In this document: piece by piece, positions 56,578 to 64,000 of the stretch
Layout: each line of letters opens with the position of its first letter
Numbering within the stretch: the stretch's first letter is position 1
NCBI RefSeq assembly: GCF_023264675.1
Contig: NZ_JAHFVG010000023.1
Coordinates: 1-64,000 of the forward strand
Length of the DNA stretch: 64,000 nucleotides
Direction: 5' to 3'
Source of the DNA: Rhodococcus sp. (in: high G+C Gram-positive bacteria)
GTDB taxonomy: Bacteria; Actinomycetota; Actinomycetes; Mycobacteriales; Mycobacteriaceae
Made by a program: the position numbers and the translations under genes
Notes under the pieces: model-generated
Database searches by the model: none
The model's input: only the letters and a program-made list of their open reading frames with translations
Told to the model about the DNA's origin: nothing

Positions 56578-57776
56578 TCGGGTGTCCCCGGGATTGTCGC
56601 CATCAGCGTCCACTCTCCTTCGGTTCGATCGGTGATCAACGTTCCGCCCGACAGCACTGCTCGCTCTCTCATCCCGATGAGCCCGTGGCCACCGGGATTG
56701 GCGACGTCGTCGGACCGTACCCGGTTTCGAACTCGCAGCACCGATTCGTGAGGTTCGGATGTGAGGTGGACCGCGACCGGGTGACGCGAATCCCCGTGGC
56801 GTAGTGCGTTGGTCAGCGCCTCCTGCGCAATGCGGTACAGCGTCAACTCACCGCCGACGCCGAGCGAGGAAGCGCTGCCCTCGGTGGTCAGCTCGATGCG
56901 AAGGCCCGCGGTACGCATGCGTTCGATGAGGGTATCGAGATCCCGCGACTCGGATACGGGGACGTCGTCGGCGCTGTGGCGCAATTGAGCGAGGACGCCC
57001 CGGACGTCCCGCAGGGCATCTCGCGCGGTGGACGCGATCGTGCCGAGTGCAACGTCGACGGCCTCCGGATCGGCGGCACGGGCGTAGCGGGCGCCGTCCG
57101 CCTGGGCGATGACGACGGCGAGCGAGTGCGCGACGATGTCGTGCATGTCCCGGGCGATGCGGTTGCGCTCGTGTTCGACGGCAACTTCCTGGAGCGCCTG
57201 GGCTTGCTCCATCTCGGCGAGCTCTCGTTGATGCTTCGACTCGACGGACGCTCGGTTGGCGAAGGCTATCCGTCCCAGCGCCCACGACAACCCGAGCACG
57301 GCCCAGGATACGACCAGGACGATGGCGATCTGCGTTGCGGCATCGCCCGTGGTGCGTTCGAAGTCGTCCGGAACGAACGGCTCTCCCGCCACGAACGTCA
57401 AGAACAGAGAAGCGATGATTCCGCCGACGACCACCGACGCCAGCCCGAGCTTGCGCACCAGGGATGAGCCGTATGCCGCCGTCCCGAACAGCACGAAGAG
57501 TATCGCGAGGTTACCGGCCAGCAACGGCAGCGACGCCGACATCTGGCCGATCGCGCAGACCCAGGACAAGCCGAGTGCCAGTGCGGGAGAAAGCCGTCGC
57601 AGACCGAGCGCGACGCCGAATCCGAACAGGAGGACGACCGCGACAGGCCCGTCCTGCTCGGTCGTCGAGGCGTACATCAGAGCCGTGAACGCGACGGCGA
57701 AGACCGCGTCGATGGCGATCTGATATCGCGAGAGCTTCCGGAACACGCCCTTCAGCGTACGGTCGACCCGCGACAA
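56574..57776 (-). CDS. histidine kinase, HisKA_3 type
   Basis: 400 residues. Five or so N-terminal membrane helices without a large external domain, dimerisation helix with the phospho-His in ERNRIARDMHDIVAHSLAVV, and HATPase motifs EALTNALRH and GGHGLIGMRER. It senses membrane stress, as is usual for kinases beside MacB-type pumps. The TTG start at 57776 is uncertain. Confidence 0.92.
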   Translation of the reverse strand: MSRVDRTLKGVFRKLSRYQIAIDAVFAVAFTALMYASTTEQDGPVAVVLLFGFGVALGLRRLSPALALGLSWVCAIGQMSASLPLLAGNLAILFVLFGTAAYGSSLVRKLGLASVVVGGIIASLFLTFVAGEPFVPDDFERTTGDAATQIAIVLVVSWAVLGLSWALGRIAFANRASVESKHQRELAEMEQAQALQEVAVEHERNRIARDMHDIVAHSLAVVIAQADGARYARAADPEAVDVALGTIASTARDALRDVRGVLAQLRHSADDVPVSESRDLDTLIERMRTAGLRIELTTEGSASSLGVGGELTLYRIAQEALTNALRHGDSRHPVAVHLTSEPHESVLRVRNRVRSDDVANPGGHGLIGMRERAVLSGGTLITDRTEGEWTLMATIPGTPE

Positions 57777-57786
57777 GACCGAAGAA

Positions 57787-58416
57787 TCAACTGGTGCGGC
57801 GACGTGCCTTTTCCAGCGCTGCCAGCGTCGTGAGCACCGTTGTGCGCTGCTTCTCCAGGTCTTTCATCCGCGCGCGAGCGGGGAGACCCTGGGCGCCGTC
57901 GAGCGCGCTGATCTGTTCGTCGACGCTCGTGAGCTGCGCGAGCAGCTTCTGCACCCGGGCTTCGAGCTCGATCACGTCGATGCCGCTGACGCCTGCCTGT
58001 GACTTCTTGGTGGCAGCGGACTTGGCGGGCGCGGCCGTCGAGGTCGACGAAGCGGAACTGGTGCGCGGCGCTGCGACTGCAGCAGCAGCCCTGGGGCGCA
58101 ACGCTTTGCGGACGGCTGCCGGATCGGGCAGTTTTTCGAGGCGAATGCGGTTGAGCACCTCGCGGGCGTCACGGGCGGTGACGCGGAACTCGCGCTCCTC
58201 CTCGTCGTCGGAGGCGAGAGTGCCGCCGAGGGGCCGTAGGCCGTACATCCCGATGAAGTGCTTCGCTTCGTCGATGATGGCTTCCTGCTCACGGCAGAGG
58301 CCGCAGCGTGGCTCGTTGCGATAATCCTCGATCGAGTCGGTGCTGCCGCACCAGACGCACCCACCCGGGGTCCAGCGAGCGATTCGGACGGTAGAAGTAG
58401 CAGCCGGGCTGGACAT
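57787..58416 (-). CDS. zinc-ribbon and coiled-coil hypothetical protein
   Basis: 209 residues. Two CxxC pairs (GGCVWCGS and PRCGLCREQ) near the N-terminus form a zinc ribbon. An Ala/Ser/Thr-rich linker and a C-terminal coiled coil (VIELEARVQKLLAQLTSVDEQ onward) follow. ATG 58416 is preferred to GTG 58434. No known function. Confidence 0.72.
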   Translation of the reverse strand: MSSPAATSTVRIARWTPGGCVWCGSTDSIEDYRNEPRCGLCREQEAIIDEAKHFIGMYGLRPLGGTLASDDEEEREFRVTARDAREVLNRIRLEKLPDPAAVRKALRPRAAAAVAAPRTSSASSTSTAAPAKSAATKKSQAGVSGIDVIELEARVQKLLAQLTSVDEQISALDGAQGLPARARMKDLEKQRTTVLTTLAALEKARRRTS

Positions 58417-58617
58417 AGTTTGTGCGTCGATCACGACGAGTCATCTTAGGCTACAACGAAACCCGCCCCGCACACCCCCTCCCGTCGTCCTGCAGAAATC
58501 GGTCCAAGTAGTGACCAAGTTCATTGACGTGGGGAAGAAGTGGCGGGGCGGGGTAAAGAAACCGAACGGACCGGTAAGGGTTATGCAGAGCCGTCGGGAG
58601 TGGAGCCTGCGGAACGA

Positions 58618-59601
58618 CTAAGCAGAGCCGTTGAACAGGCTTGTCACGGAACCGTTTTCGAAGACCTCGCGGATGGTACGCGCGAGCAGCGGTGCGATGG
58701 AGAGTTCGGTGAGGGTGTCGAAGCGCTTCTCGTCGGTGATCGGGAGGGTGTTGGTGACCACCACTTCCTTGGCTCCGCAGTTGGAGAGACGCTCGGCGGC
58801 CGGGTCGCTGAGCACGCCGTGGGTGGCGGCGATGACGACGTCGCCTGCGCCTGCTTCCTTGAGGACCTTGACGGCGCCGGCGATGGTGCCGCCGGTGTCG
58901 ATCATGTCGTCGATGAGGATGCAGGTACGGCCTTCGACGTCACCGACGACGCGGTTGGACTTGACCTGGTTGGGCACCAGCGGGTCGCGTGTCTTGTGGA
59001 TGAAGGCCAGCGGTGCGCCGTCGAAGCTGTCGGCCCACTTCTCGGCGACGCGGACGCGGCCGGAGTCGGGGGAGACGACCGTGATGTGCTCGAGGCTGTA
59101 CTTGCCGCGGATGTGCTCGGCGAGCTGGCTGTGGGCGTGCATGTGGTCGACGGGGCCGTCGAAGAAGCCCTGGATCTGGTCGGTGTGGAGGTCGACGGTG
59201 ATGATGCGGTCGGCGCCTGCGGTCTTGAGCAGGTCGGCGACGAGACGTGCCGAGATCGGCTCGCGTCCGCGGTGCTTCTTGTCCTGGCGGGCGTACGGGT
59301 AGAACGGCAGGATCGCGGTGATCCGCTTGGCCGATCCACGCTTGAGAGCGTCGATCATGATGAGCTGTTCCATCAACCAGGTGTTCAGTGGGAACGGGTG
59401 GCTCTGCAGAACGAACGCGTCGGATCCGCGAACCGACTCCTCGAACCGAACGAAGATCTCACCGTTCGCGAAATCACGCGCGGTCTGCGGGGTGATCTCG
59501 ATTCCCAGTTCCTTCGCCACCTGCGTGGCGAGCTCGGGGTGAGCTCGACCGGAGAAGAGCATGAGGTTCTTCTGGTTGTCGATCCAGTTCGGGGTGGTCA
59601 C
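58618..59601 (-). CDS. prs: ribose-phosphate pyrophosphokinase
   Basis: 327 residues. It makes PRPP for nucleotides, His, Trp and, in this group, decaprenyl-phosphoribose for arabinan. [43 protein letters not shown] and the PRPP loop [13 protein letters not shown] are intact. GTG overlaps the glmU TGA. Confidence 0.97.
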   Translation of the reverse strand: MTTPNWIDNQKNLMLFSGRAHPELATQVAKELGIEITPQTARDFANGEIFVRFEESVRGSDAFVLQSHPFPLNTWLMEQLIMIDALKRGSAKRITAILPFYPYARQDKKHRGREPISARLVADLLKTAGADRIITVDLHTDQIQGFFDGPVDHMHAHSQLAEHIRGKYSLEHITVVSPDSGRVRVAEKWADSFDGAPLAFIHKTRDPLVPNQVKSNRVVGDVEGRTCILIDDMIDTGGTIAGAVKVLKEAGAGDVVIAATHGVLSDPAAERLSNCGAKEVVVTNTLPITDEKRFDTLTELSIAPLLARTIREVFENGSVTSLFNGSA

Positions 59602-61082
59602 TGCTTTTCGCCGTCCTTTGATTCGTGCGCGTTTGTCGACTCGGCGGCCAGAGCGCGAGCGGCAGCTTCCGCTGCCGCCGTGCCTGGACGCTTCTTCTCG
59701 ACCCAGCCCTCGATGTTGCGCTGGGAACCGGCGGAGACGGCGAGCGTCCCCGGCGGTACATCGTTGCGGAGCACTGTTCCTGCTCCGGTGTACGCGCCGT
59801 CGCCCACCGAGACGGGCGCGACGAACATGTTGTCCGACCCCGTCCGTACGTGGGAACCGACGACGGTCCGTGACTTGTTCACTCCGTCGTAGTTGACGAA
59901 GACGCTGGAGGCCCCGATGTTGGAGTGCTCGCCGATGGTCGCATCTCCGACGTAGGTCAGGTGCGGGACCTTGGAGTGATTGCCGATGGTGGAGTTCTTC
60001 GTTTCGACGAACGTACCGACCTTGGCGCTCGTGCCGATTTCCGAACCCGGCCGCAGATATGCGAAAGGCCCGACGGTAGCGCCGGGCCCGATGGTCGACT
60101 TCTCTGCCTGAGTACGCACGATCGACGCACGCTCACCGGCGACGACGTCGCGAAGAGTGGAGTCGGGGCCGACGACGGCATCGTCGCCGATATGGGTGTT
60201 GCCGAGGAGCTGCACGCCTGGTTCGAGGCGGACGTCCGCACCGACCGTCACATCGATGTCGATCCACGTGGTTGCCGGATCGACGACGGTGACGCCTGCC
60301 TGCATGTGCTTTTCGACGATGTGGCGGTTGAGCACTCGGGTCACGTGCGAGAGCTGGACGCGGTCGTTGACGCCCATCACCAGATCGGGGTCCGCCAGCT
60401 GTGTGCCGTAGACGTGAAGTCCGCTGCGCTTGCTGATCGAGACGACGTCGGTGAGATACAGCTCGTGTTGCGCGTTCTGCGTGCTCAGCCTGCTGAGGGC
60501 CGACCGGAGGGCTGCGGCATCGAAGGCGTAGACGCCGGAGTTGACCTCGGGGATCAGCACCTGCTCGGGGGTGGCGTCGGCGTGCTCGACGATCGCGGCC
60601 ACCTCACCGTCGTCGGTTCGGACGATTCTTCCGTAGCCGTTCGCGTCGTCGGGGACGAAGGTCAAGACGGTGGCGGCGGCGGGCGACGGTGCGCTGAGGT
60701 GCTCGTCGAGCAGCGCTTTGAGGGTGTGCCCGTCCAACAGAGGCACATCGGCCGCGGTGACGAGGATGGTCCCCTCGAAGTCGTCGGGCAATGCTTTCAG
60801 GCCGCACTGCACGGCGTGCCCGGTGCCGAGTTGCTGATCCTGCACGGAGGTGGAGATGGTGCGGCCGAGTTCGGCGGCCAGTTCCGTCACGGATTCGGTG
60901 ACGCGTTCGCGATCGTGCCCGACGACGGTGACGAGGTGGTCGGGACCGAGATCGGCTGCTGCATGCAATGCGTGGGCCAACATGGTTCGGCCGGCCAGAG
61001 GATGCAGAACCTTCGGGGTCTTCGATCGCATTCGGGTGCCTGCACCTGCTGCGAGAACGACCACGGCGGTGTGCAACGGCAA
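59598..61082 (-). CDS. glmU: bifunctional GlmU (UDP-GlcNAc synthesis)
   Basis: 494 residues. N-terminal uridylyltransferase [22 protein letters not shown], middle EVNSGVYAF, and a C-terminal left-handed beta-helix with hexapeptide repeats ([39 protein letters not shown]). It makes UDP-GlcNAc for peptidoglycan and arabinogalactan. TTG start after GAGGAG. Confidence 0.97.
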   Translation of the reverse strand: MPLHTAVVVLAAGAGTRMRSKTPKVLHPLAGRTMLAHALHAAADLGPDHLVTVVGHDRERVTESVTELAAELGRTISTSVQDQQLGTGHAVQCGLKALPDDFEGTILVTAADVPLLDGHTLKALLDEHLSAPSPAAATVLTFVPDDANGYGRIVRTDDGEVAAIVEHADATPEQVLIPEVNSGVYAFDAAALRSALSRLSTQNAQHELYLTDVVSISKRSGLHVYGTQLADPDLVMGVNDRVQLSHVTRVLNRHIVEKHMQAGVTVVDPATTWIDIDVTVGADVRLEPGVQLLGNTHIGDDAVVGPDSTLRDVVAGERASIVRTQAEKSTIGPGATVGPFAYLRPGSEIGTSAKVGTFVETKNSTIGNHSKVPHLTYVGDATIGEHSNIGASSVFVNYDGVNKSRTVVGSHVRTGSDNMFVAPVSVGDGAYTGAGTVLRNDVPPGTLAVSAGSQRNIEGWVEKKRPGTAAAEAAARALAAESTNAHESKDGEKQ

Positions 61083-61129
61083 CGGGGCTCCTCGGCGAAA
61101 TCACGGACTTACCGGACAGATGTTTCTCG

Positions 61130-61200
61130 CTCCGCCGCCAGGACTCGAACCTGAACTATCTGAACCAAAATCAGAGGTGCTGCCATTACACCACGGCGGA
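61130..61200 (-). tRNA. tRNA-Gln (anticodon TTG)
   Basis: Minus-strand cloverleaf: acceptor TCCGCCG/CGGCGGA with discriminator G, anticodon stem TCTGA/TCAGA around TTTTGGT (anticodon TTG), T arm with GTTCGAGTC. CCA is not encoded. Same place upstream of glmU as in mycobacteria. Confidence 0.95.
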
Positions 61201-61410
61201 TCGTCGACCAGCGGTTTGTTCGCTGCCGACGTCCGAACAATCAATAGACTACGGCCGCGGCGCTCCCGCCGAGCGCAACGAGTCTCGCATGAGAGGTAGC
61301 CGTAGGTCGAACCGCTCCGCCGTTTCGATGACGTACGTCCCATTAGGCTCGTCCGCGATGCCCCATTTCGGTTGCGGGGTGACACAGCAGTGACGTGGGA
61401 GGGACCCGAC

Positions 61411-62037
61411 ATGACCGAGCCCGAGCGAGTGCCGCGCGTACGAATGACCGGCACTCAGCGCCGTGAGCAGTTGATCGAGATCGGTCGGTCGTTGTTCGCC
61501 GAGCGCGGCTACGAGGCGACGTCGGTCGAGGAGATCGCCGTCCGCGCGCACGTCTCCAAGCCTGTCGTCTACGAGCACTTCGGTGGCAAGGAAGGCCTCT
61601 ATGCGGTGATCGTCGATCGCGAGATGTCGACGCTGCTGCAGATGATCACGTCGTCGCTCTCGCAGAACCGCTCCCGGATACGGGTCGAGCGTGTCGCCCT
61701 CGCGCTGCTCACCTATGTGGAGGAACGCACCGATGGATTCCGCATCCTCGTTCGTGATTCCCCGGTCGCTGCCGCCGACGGGAAGTACTCGTCGTTGCTC
61801 AACGACGCGGTCGGTCAGGTCGGGCACATCCTTGCCGGCGACTTCACCCGTCGGGGGTTCGATGCAGGCTTCGCCCCGCTGTACGCGCAGGCGCTGGTCG
61901 GCATGGTGTCGATGACGGCTCAGTGGTGGCTCGACGTGAGGGAACCGTCCAAGGAGGTCGTGGCCGCCCACGTGGTCAACCTCTGCTGGAACGGGCTGAC
62001 CAATCTGGAGGCAGCGCCCCGATTGGGTGACGAATGA
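61411..62037 (+). CDS. TetR-family regulator, Rv1019-like
   Basis: 208 residues. HTH RREQLIEIGRSLFAERGYEATSVEEIAVRAHVSKPVVYEHFGGKEGLYAV. The C-terminus has WWLDVREPSKEVVAAHVVNLCWNGL. It precedes mfd as Rv1019 does; target genes unknown. GGGAGGG precedes ATG 61411. Confidence 0.92.
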   Translation: MTEPERVPRVRMTGTQRREQLIEIGRSLFAERGYEATSVEEIAVRAHVSKPVVYEHFGGKEGLYAVIVDREMSTLLQMITSSLSQNRSRIRVERVALALLTYVEERTDGFRILVRDSPVAAADGKYSSLLNDAVGQVGHILAGDFTRRGFDAGFAPLYAQALVGMVSMTAQWWLDVREPSKEVVAAHVVNLCWNGLTNLEAAPRLGDE

Positions 62038-62227
62038 GCGGTCGATTTCCCCACCTGGCAGAAAACTGGCGGGTATGGTTTGATTTGAAGCTGTGAGACC
62101 TACATCACACGGCCTGGACATATTAGTTCAGACCGAAAGCAAGTCGACCAAGGTGTGAATGCCACTGGGTGGTACCGTTCGCTCGTAATTTGCGCAGTGG
62201 CAGTCCAGTATTGCGAAGGCGGATCCA

Positions 62228-62872
62228 ATGGTCAGACAGGCCCGCGCTGAAATCACGCGCGACACCGTGCTGTCGGGTGCCGCGAACGTGTTCCTGCGCC
62301 TCGGCTACGCGAACGCGAGCCTCAGCGAGATCATCTCCCAGTCCCAGGTCACCAAGGGCGCGCTCTACTTCCATTTCGGTTCCAAGGAAGAATTGGCGCG
62401 CGCGGTCATCGACGAGGGAAATTCGCGTCTCACCGCGGCGTGCCAGCAATTCAACGACGGACGCATTCCCGCGTTGGAAGCAGCCATCGGCATCTCCTAC
62501 ATCGTCGTCGACATGTCGGTCAGTGATCCGATGGTGTCGGCCATGCTGCGGTTGAGCCATCAGATCGGCGACTACCGGGGCACGCAGGGCAACGTGATGG
62601 CCGGATGGAGCGATTCTTTCGACGCTCTGGCCGCGAAAGCGATCAGCCAGGGAGACCTGGACGCCGACGCCGATCCCAAGACGATCGGGTCGCTCGTCCT
62701 CGAGGTGCTCACCGGCGTCCACATGGTGGCCGTCGCGACGAGCACCACCGACGAACTGCCGTCACGCATGGAGCGGCTCTGGTACTACCTGCTGCCGTCC
62801 CTCGTCACCTCCGGCAAGGTGGAGTACTTCCGCGAGTTCGCAGCGCGGCGCGTCATTCGCTTCGGTTCCTGA
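62228..62872 (+). CDS. TetR regulator, gamma-butyrolactone receptor type, paralogue
   Basis: 214 residues, close in pattern to the protein at 14002: MVRQARAEITRDTVLSGAANVF, VTKGALYFHFGSKEELARAV, and the C-terminal SRMERLWYYLLPSLVTSGKVEYFREFAARR. Ligand pocket residues differ more than the HTH. Inserted between the Rv1019-like gene and mfd. Confidence 0.87.
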   Translation: MVRQARAEITRDTVLSGAANVFLRLGYANASLSEIISQSQVTKGALYFHFGSKEELARAVIDEGNSRLTAACQQFNDGRIPALEAAIGISYIVVDMSVSDPMVSAMLRLSHQIGDYRGTQGNVMAGWSDSFDALAAKAISQGDLDADADPKTIGSLVLEVLTGVHMVAVATSTTDELPSRMERLWYYLLPSLVTSGKVEYFREFAARRVIRFGS

Positions 62873-63026
62873 TCCTTCGGGGGTAGGTGCTGCGCCCAGC
62901 GGCGGCGTTGTCGGTGTTCTCCCATAGAATCGACCGCGACTGCCGGTTACTCCTGTCTGCGTTGATCCCAGCGCTGCGGGATCCAGCCGGCAACCGTCGT
63001 GCCGATTTCGCTCAGGAGCCTCGCTG

Positions 63027-64000
63027 TTGTCTTCCGATTCCTCGCTCCACCTGTCGGGCCTCGCACGCGTAGCCCTCTCGGACTCTGCGCTGGTCTCTGT
63101 CTCCGACGCGGTGGGTGCCGCGGAGCGCACACTCGTCGGTCCGAACTCGGTTCGGCCGTTCGTCGCTGCGGCCATCGCGCAGAGCACTCAGGTTCTCGTG
63201 GTCACCGCGACCGGCCGCGAGGCCGACGACCTCACCACCGAGCTCGGCCAGATCTTCGGCGACGCCGTTGCTCAGTTCCCGTCGTGGGAGACGCTGCCGC
63301 ACGAGCGTTTGTCTCCCAGCGCGGACACCGTCGGTCGTCGCCTCGAGGTGTTGAGGCGCCTGGCCCGTCCCGACGACAAGGACTACGGCGTACCGCTGCA
63401 GGTCATCGTCACGACGGTGCGTTCGCTGGTGCAGCCGATGGCCCCCGGGCTCGGTGAGATCGAGCCCATCGGGTTGAAGGTCGGCGTCGAGATCGATTTC
63501 GACGGCTTGCTGCATCGTCTGGTCGAATTGGCATACACGCGGGTCGACATGGTCGGAAAACGCGGCGAGTTCGCGGTCCGCGGCGGCATCCTCGATATCT
63601 TCTCTCCGACGGCCGATCATCCGGTTCGCGTCGAGTTCTGGGGTGACGAGGTCACCGAACTTCGTGCGTTCTCGGTCGCCGATCAGCGTTCGCTTCCCGA
63701 CGTGGACATCGAGTCCGTCATCGCGCCGCCGTGCCGCGAGTTGATTCTCACGCAGGATGTGCGCGATCGAGCAGCCATCCTCGCCGCCGACAACCAGGCG
63801 GACGCCGCGCTGGTGGAAATGCTCGACAAGCTCTCGGCGGGCGTGCCGGTCGAAGGTATGGAGGCGTTGCTGCCGCTGCTGCAGCCCGGTGAACTCGAAC
63901 TGCTCGCCGATGTGCTGCCTGCGGGCGCGCACGTGCTTCTGTGCGATCCGGAACGAATTCGAACGCGTGCAACCGATCTGGTGCGTACCGGTCAGGAATT
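63027..64000 (+). CDS. mfd: transcription-repair coupling factor Mfd, 3' end missing
   Basis: The first 324 residues are visible. TTG 63027 after AGGAG opens [20 protein letters not shown]. Then [47 protein letters not shown] and [15 protein letters not shown] are the UvrB-like N-terminal domain of Mfd. The helicase part is beyond the window. Mfd removes RNA polymerase stalled at DNA damage and recruits UvrA. Confidence 0.96.
   Translation, partial: MSSDSSLHLSGLARVALSDSALVSVSDAVGAAERTLVGPNSVRPFVAAAIAQSTQVLVVTATGREADDLTTELGQIFGDAVAQFPSWETLPHERLSPSADTVGRRLEVLRRLARPDDKDYGVPLQVIVTTVRSLVQPMAPGLGEIEPIGLKVGVEIDFDGLLHRLVELAYTRVDMVGKRGEFAVRGGILDIFSPTADHPVRVEFWGDEVTELRAFSVADQRSLPDVDIESVIAPPCRELILTQDVRDRAAILAADNQADAALVEMLDKLSAGVPVEGMEALLPLLQPGELELLADVLPAGAHVLLCDPERIRTRATDLVRTGQE

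Noticed and set aside
58540-59892. 450-codon plus-strand open frame
   Set aside because: Antisense to prs and the end of glmU.
62091-62110. TGTGA...TCACA pair upstream of the TetR gene at 62228
   Set aside because: The spacer is two bases too long for a Crp-type site and the inner bases show no symmetry.

Overview
The window is GC-rich actinobacterial chromosome from a mycolic-acid-containing genus of the Mycobacteriales. Rhodococcus in the broad sense (including Rhodococcoides) fits best. Three MspA-type mycomembrane porins, an RpfB resuscitation factor, a Pmt protein mannosyltransferase, a Pks16-type acyl ligase and a full ergothioneine gene set support this. The housekeeping backbone runs in the order of the Mycobacterium tuberculosis Rv0984-Rv1020 block: moaB2, mscL, SAF protein, FmdB protein, 5-FTHF cyclo-ligase, galU, glp/moeA, rimJ, glpR, arcA, pmt, rsmI, metG, tatD, rpfB, rsmA, ispE, pks16-like, pth, rplY, prs, glmU, tRNA-Gln, TetR, mfd. 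This comparison is from memory. Both ends of the window cut genes: moaB at the left and mfd at the right. I saw no insertion sequence, prophage, integrase or CRISPR array.

Left part (1-12.4 kb): moaB, an envelope cluster (three MspA-family porins, a lipoprotein, a small secreted protein, MscL), then the galU-glp-rimJ-glpR group. Glp and GlpR are homologues of the corynebacterial gephyrin-like division protein and its membrane receptor. A tRNA-Ala(CGC) follows, and then two tandem, clearly paralogous minigenes of 35 and 29 codons on the minus strand. Each has a strong Shine-Dalgarno sequence and each is followed by a hairpin with the same 19-nt core. These are the most novel coding items here.

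Middle (12.9-28 kb): two overlapping GyrI-like ligand-binding proteins, a gamma-butyrolactone-receptor-type TetR regulator, a sulfite-oxidase-like molybdoenzyme with its flavin reductase, SoxR, ArcA, ArsC, a DoxX/BCCT region, Pmt, RsmI, a lipase-like hydrolase and a WS/DGAT acyltransferase.

Right (28-64 kb): translation and envelope housekeeping genes, a PnuC/PrfC pair, and a Ser/Lys-repeat protein whose start codon has been tandemly triplicated into a chain of coupled mini-ORFs. The ergothioneine genes egtA-D follow with egtE divergent, then an ABC transporter with a two-component system, prs-glmU, a second gamma-butyrolactone-receptor-type regulator and mfd.

A recurring non-coding theme is short tandem or palindromic repeats exactly at gene borders. 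They supply or duplicate start codons (15.6 kb, 40.8 kb), stop codons (17.2, 19.07, 22.7, 28.3, 48.1 kb) or terminators (45.1 kb). At least two dispersed hairpin families occur, one with four copies and a GGCGCGTCAGCGC-type tail, the other built on GCATGAATGGACC.
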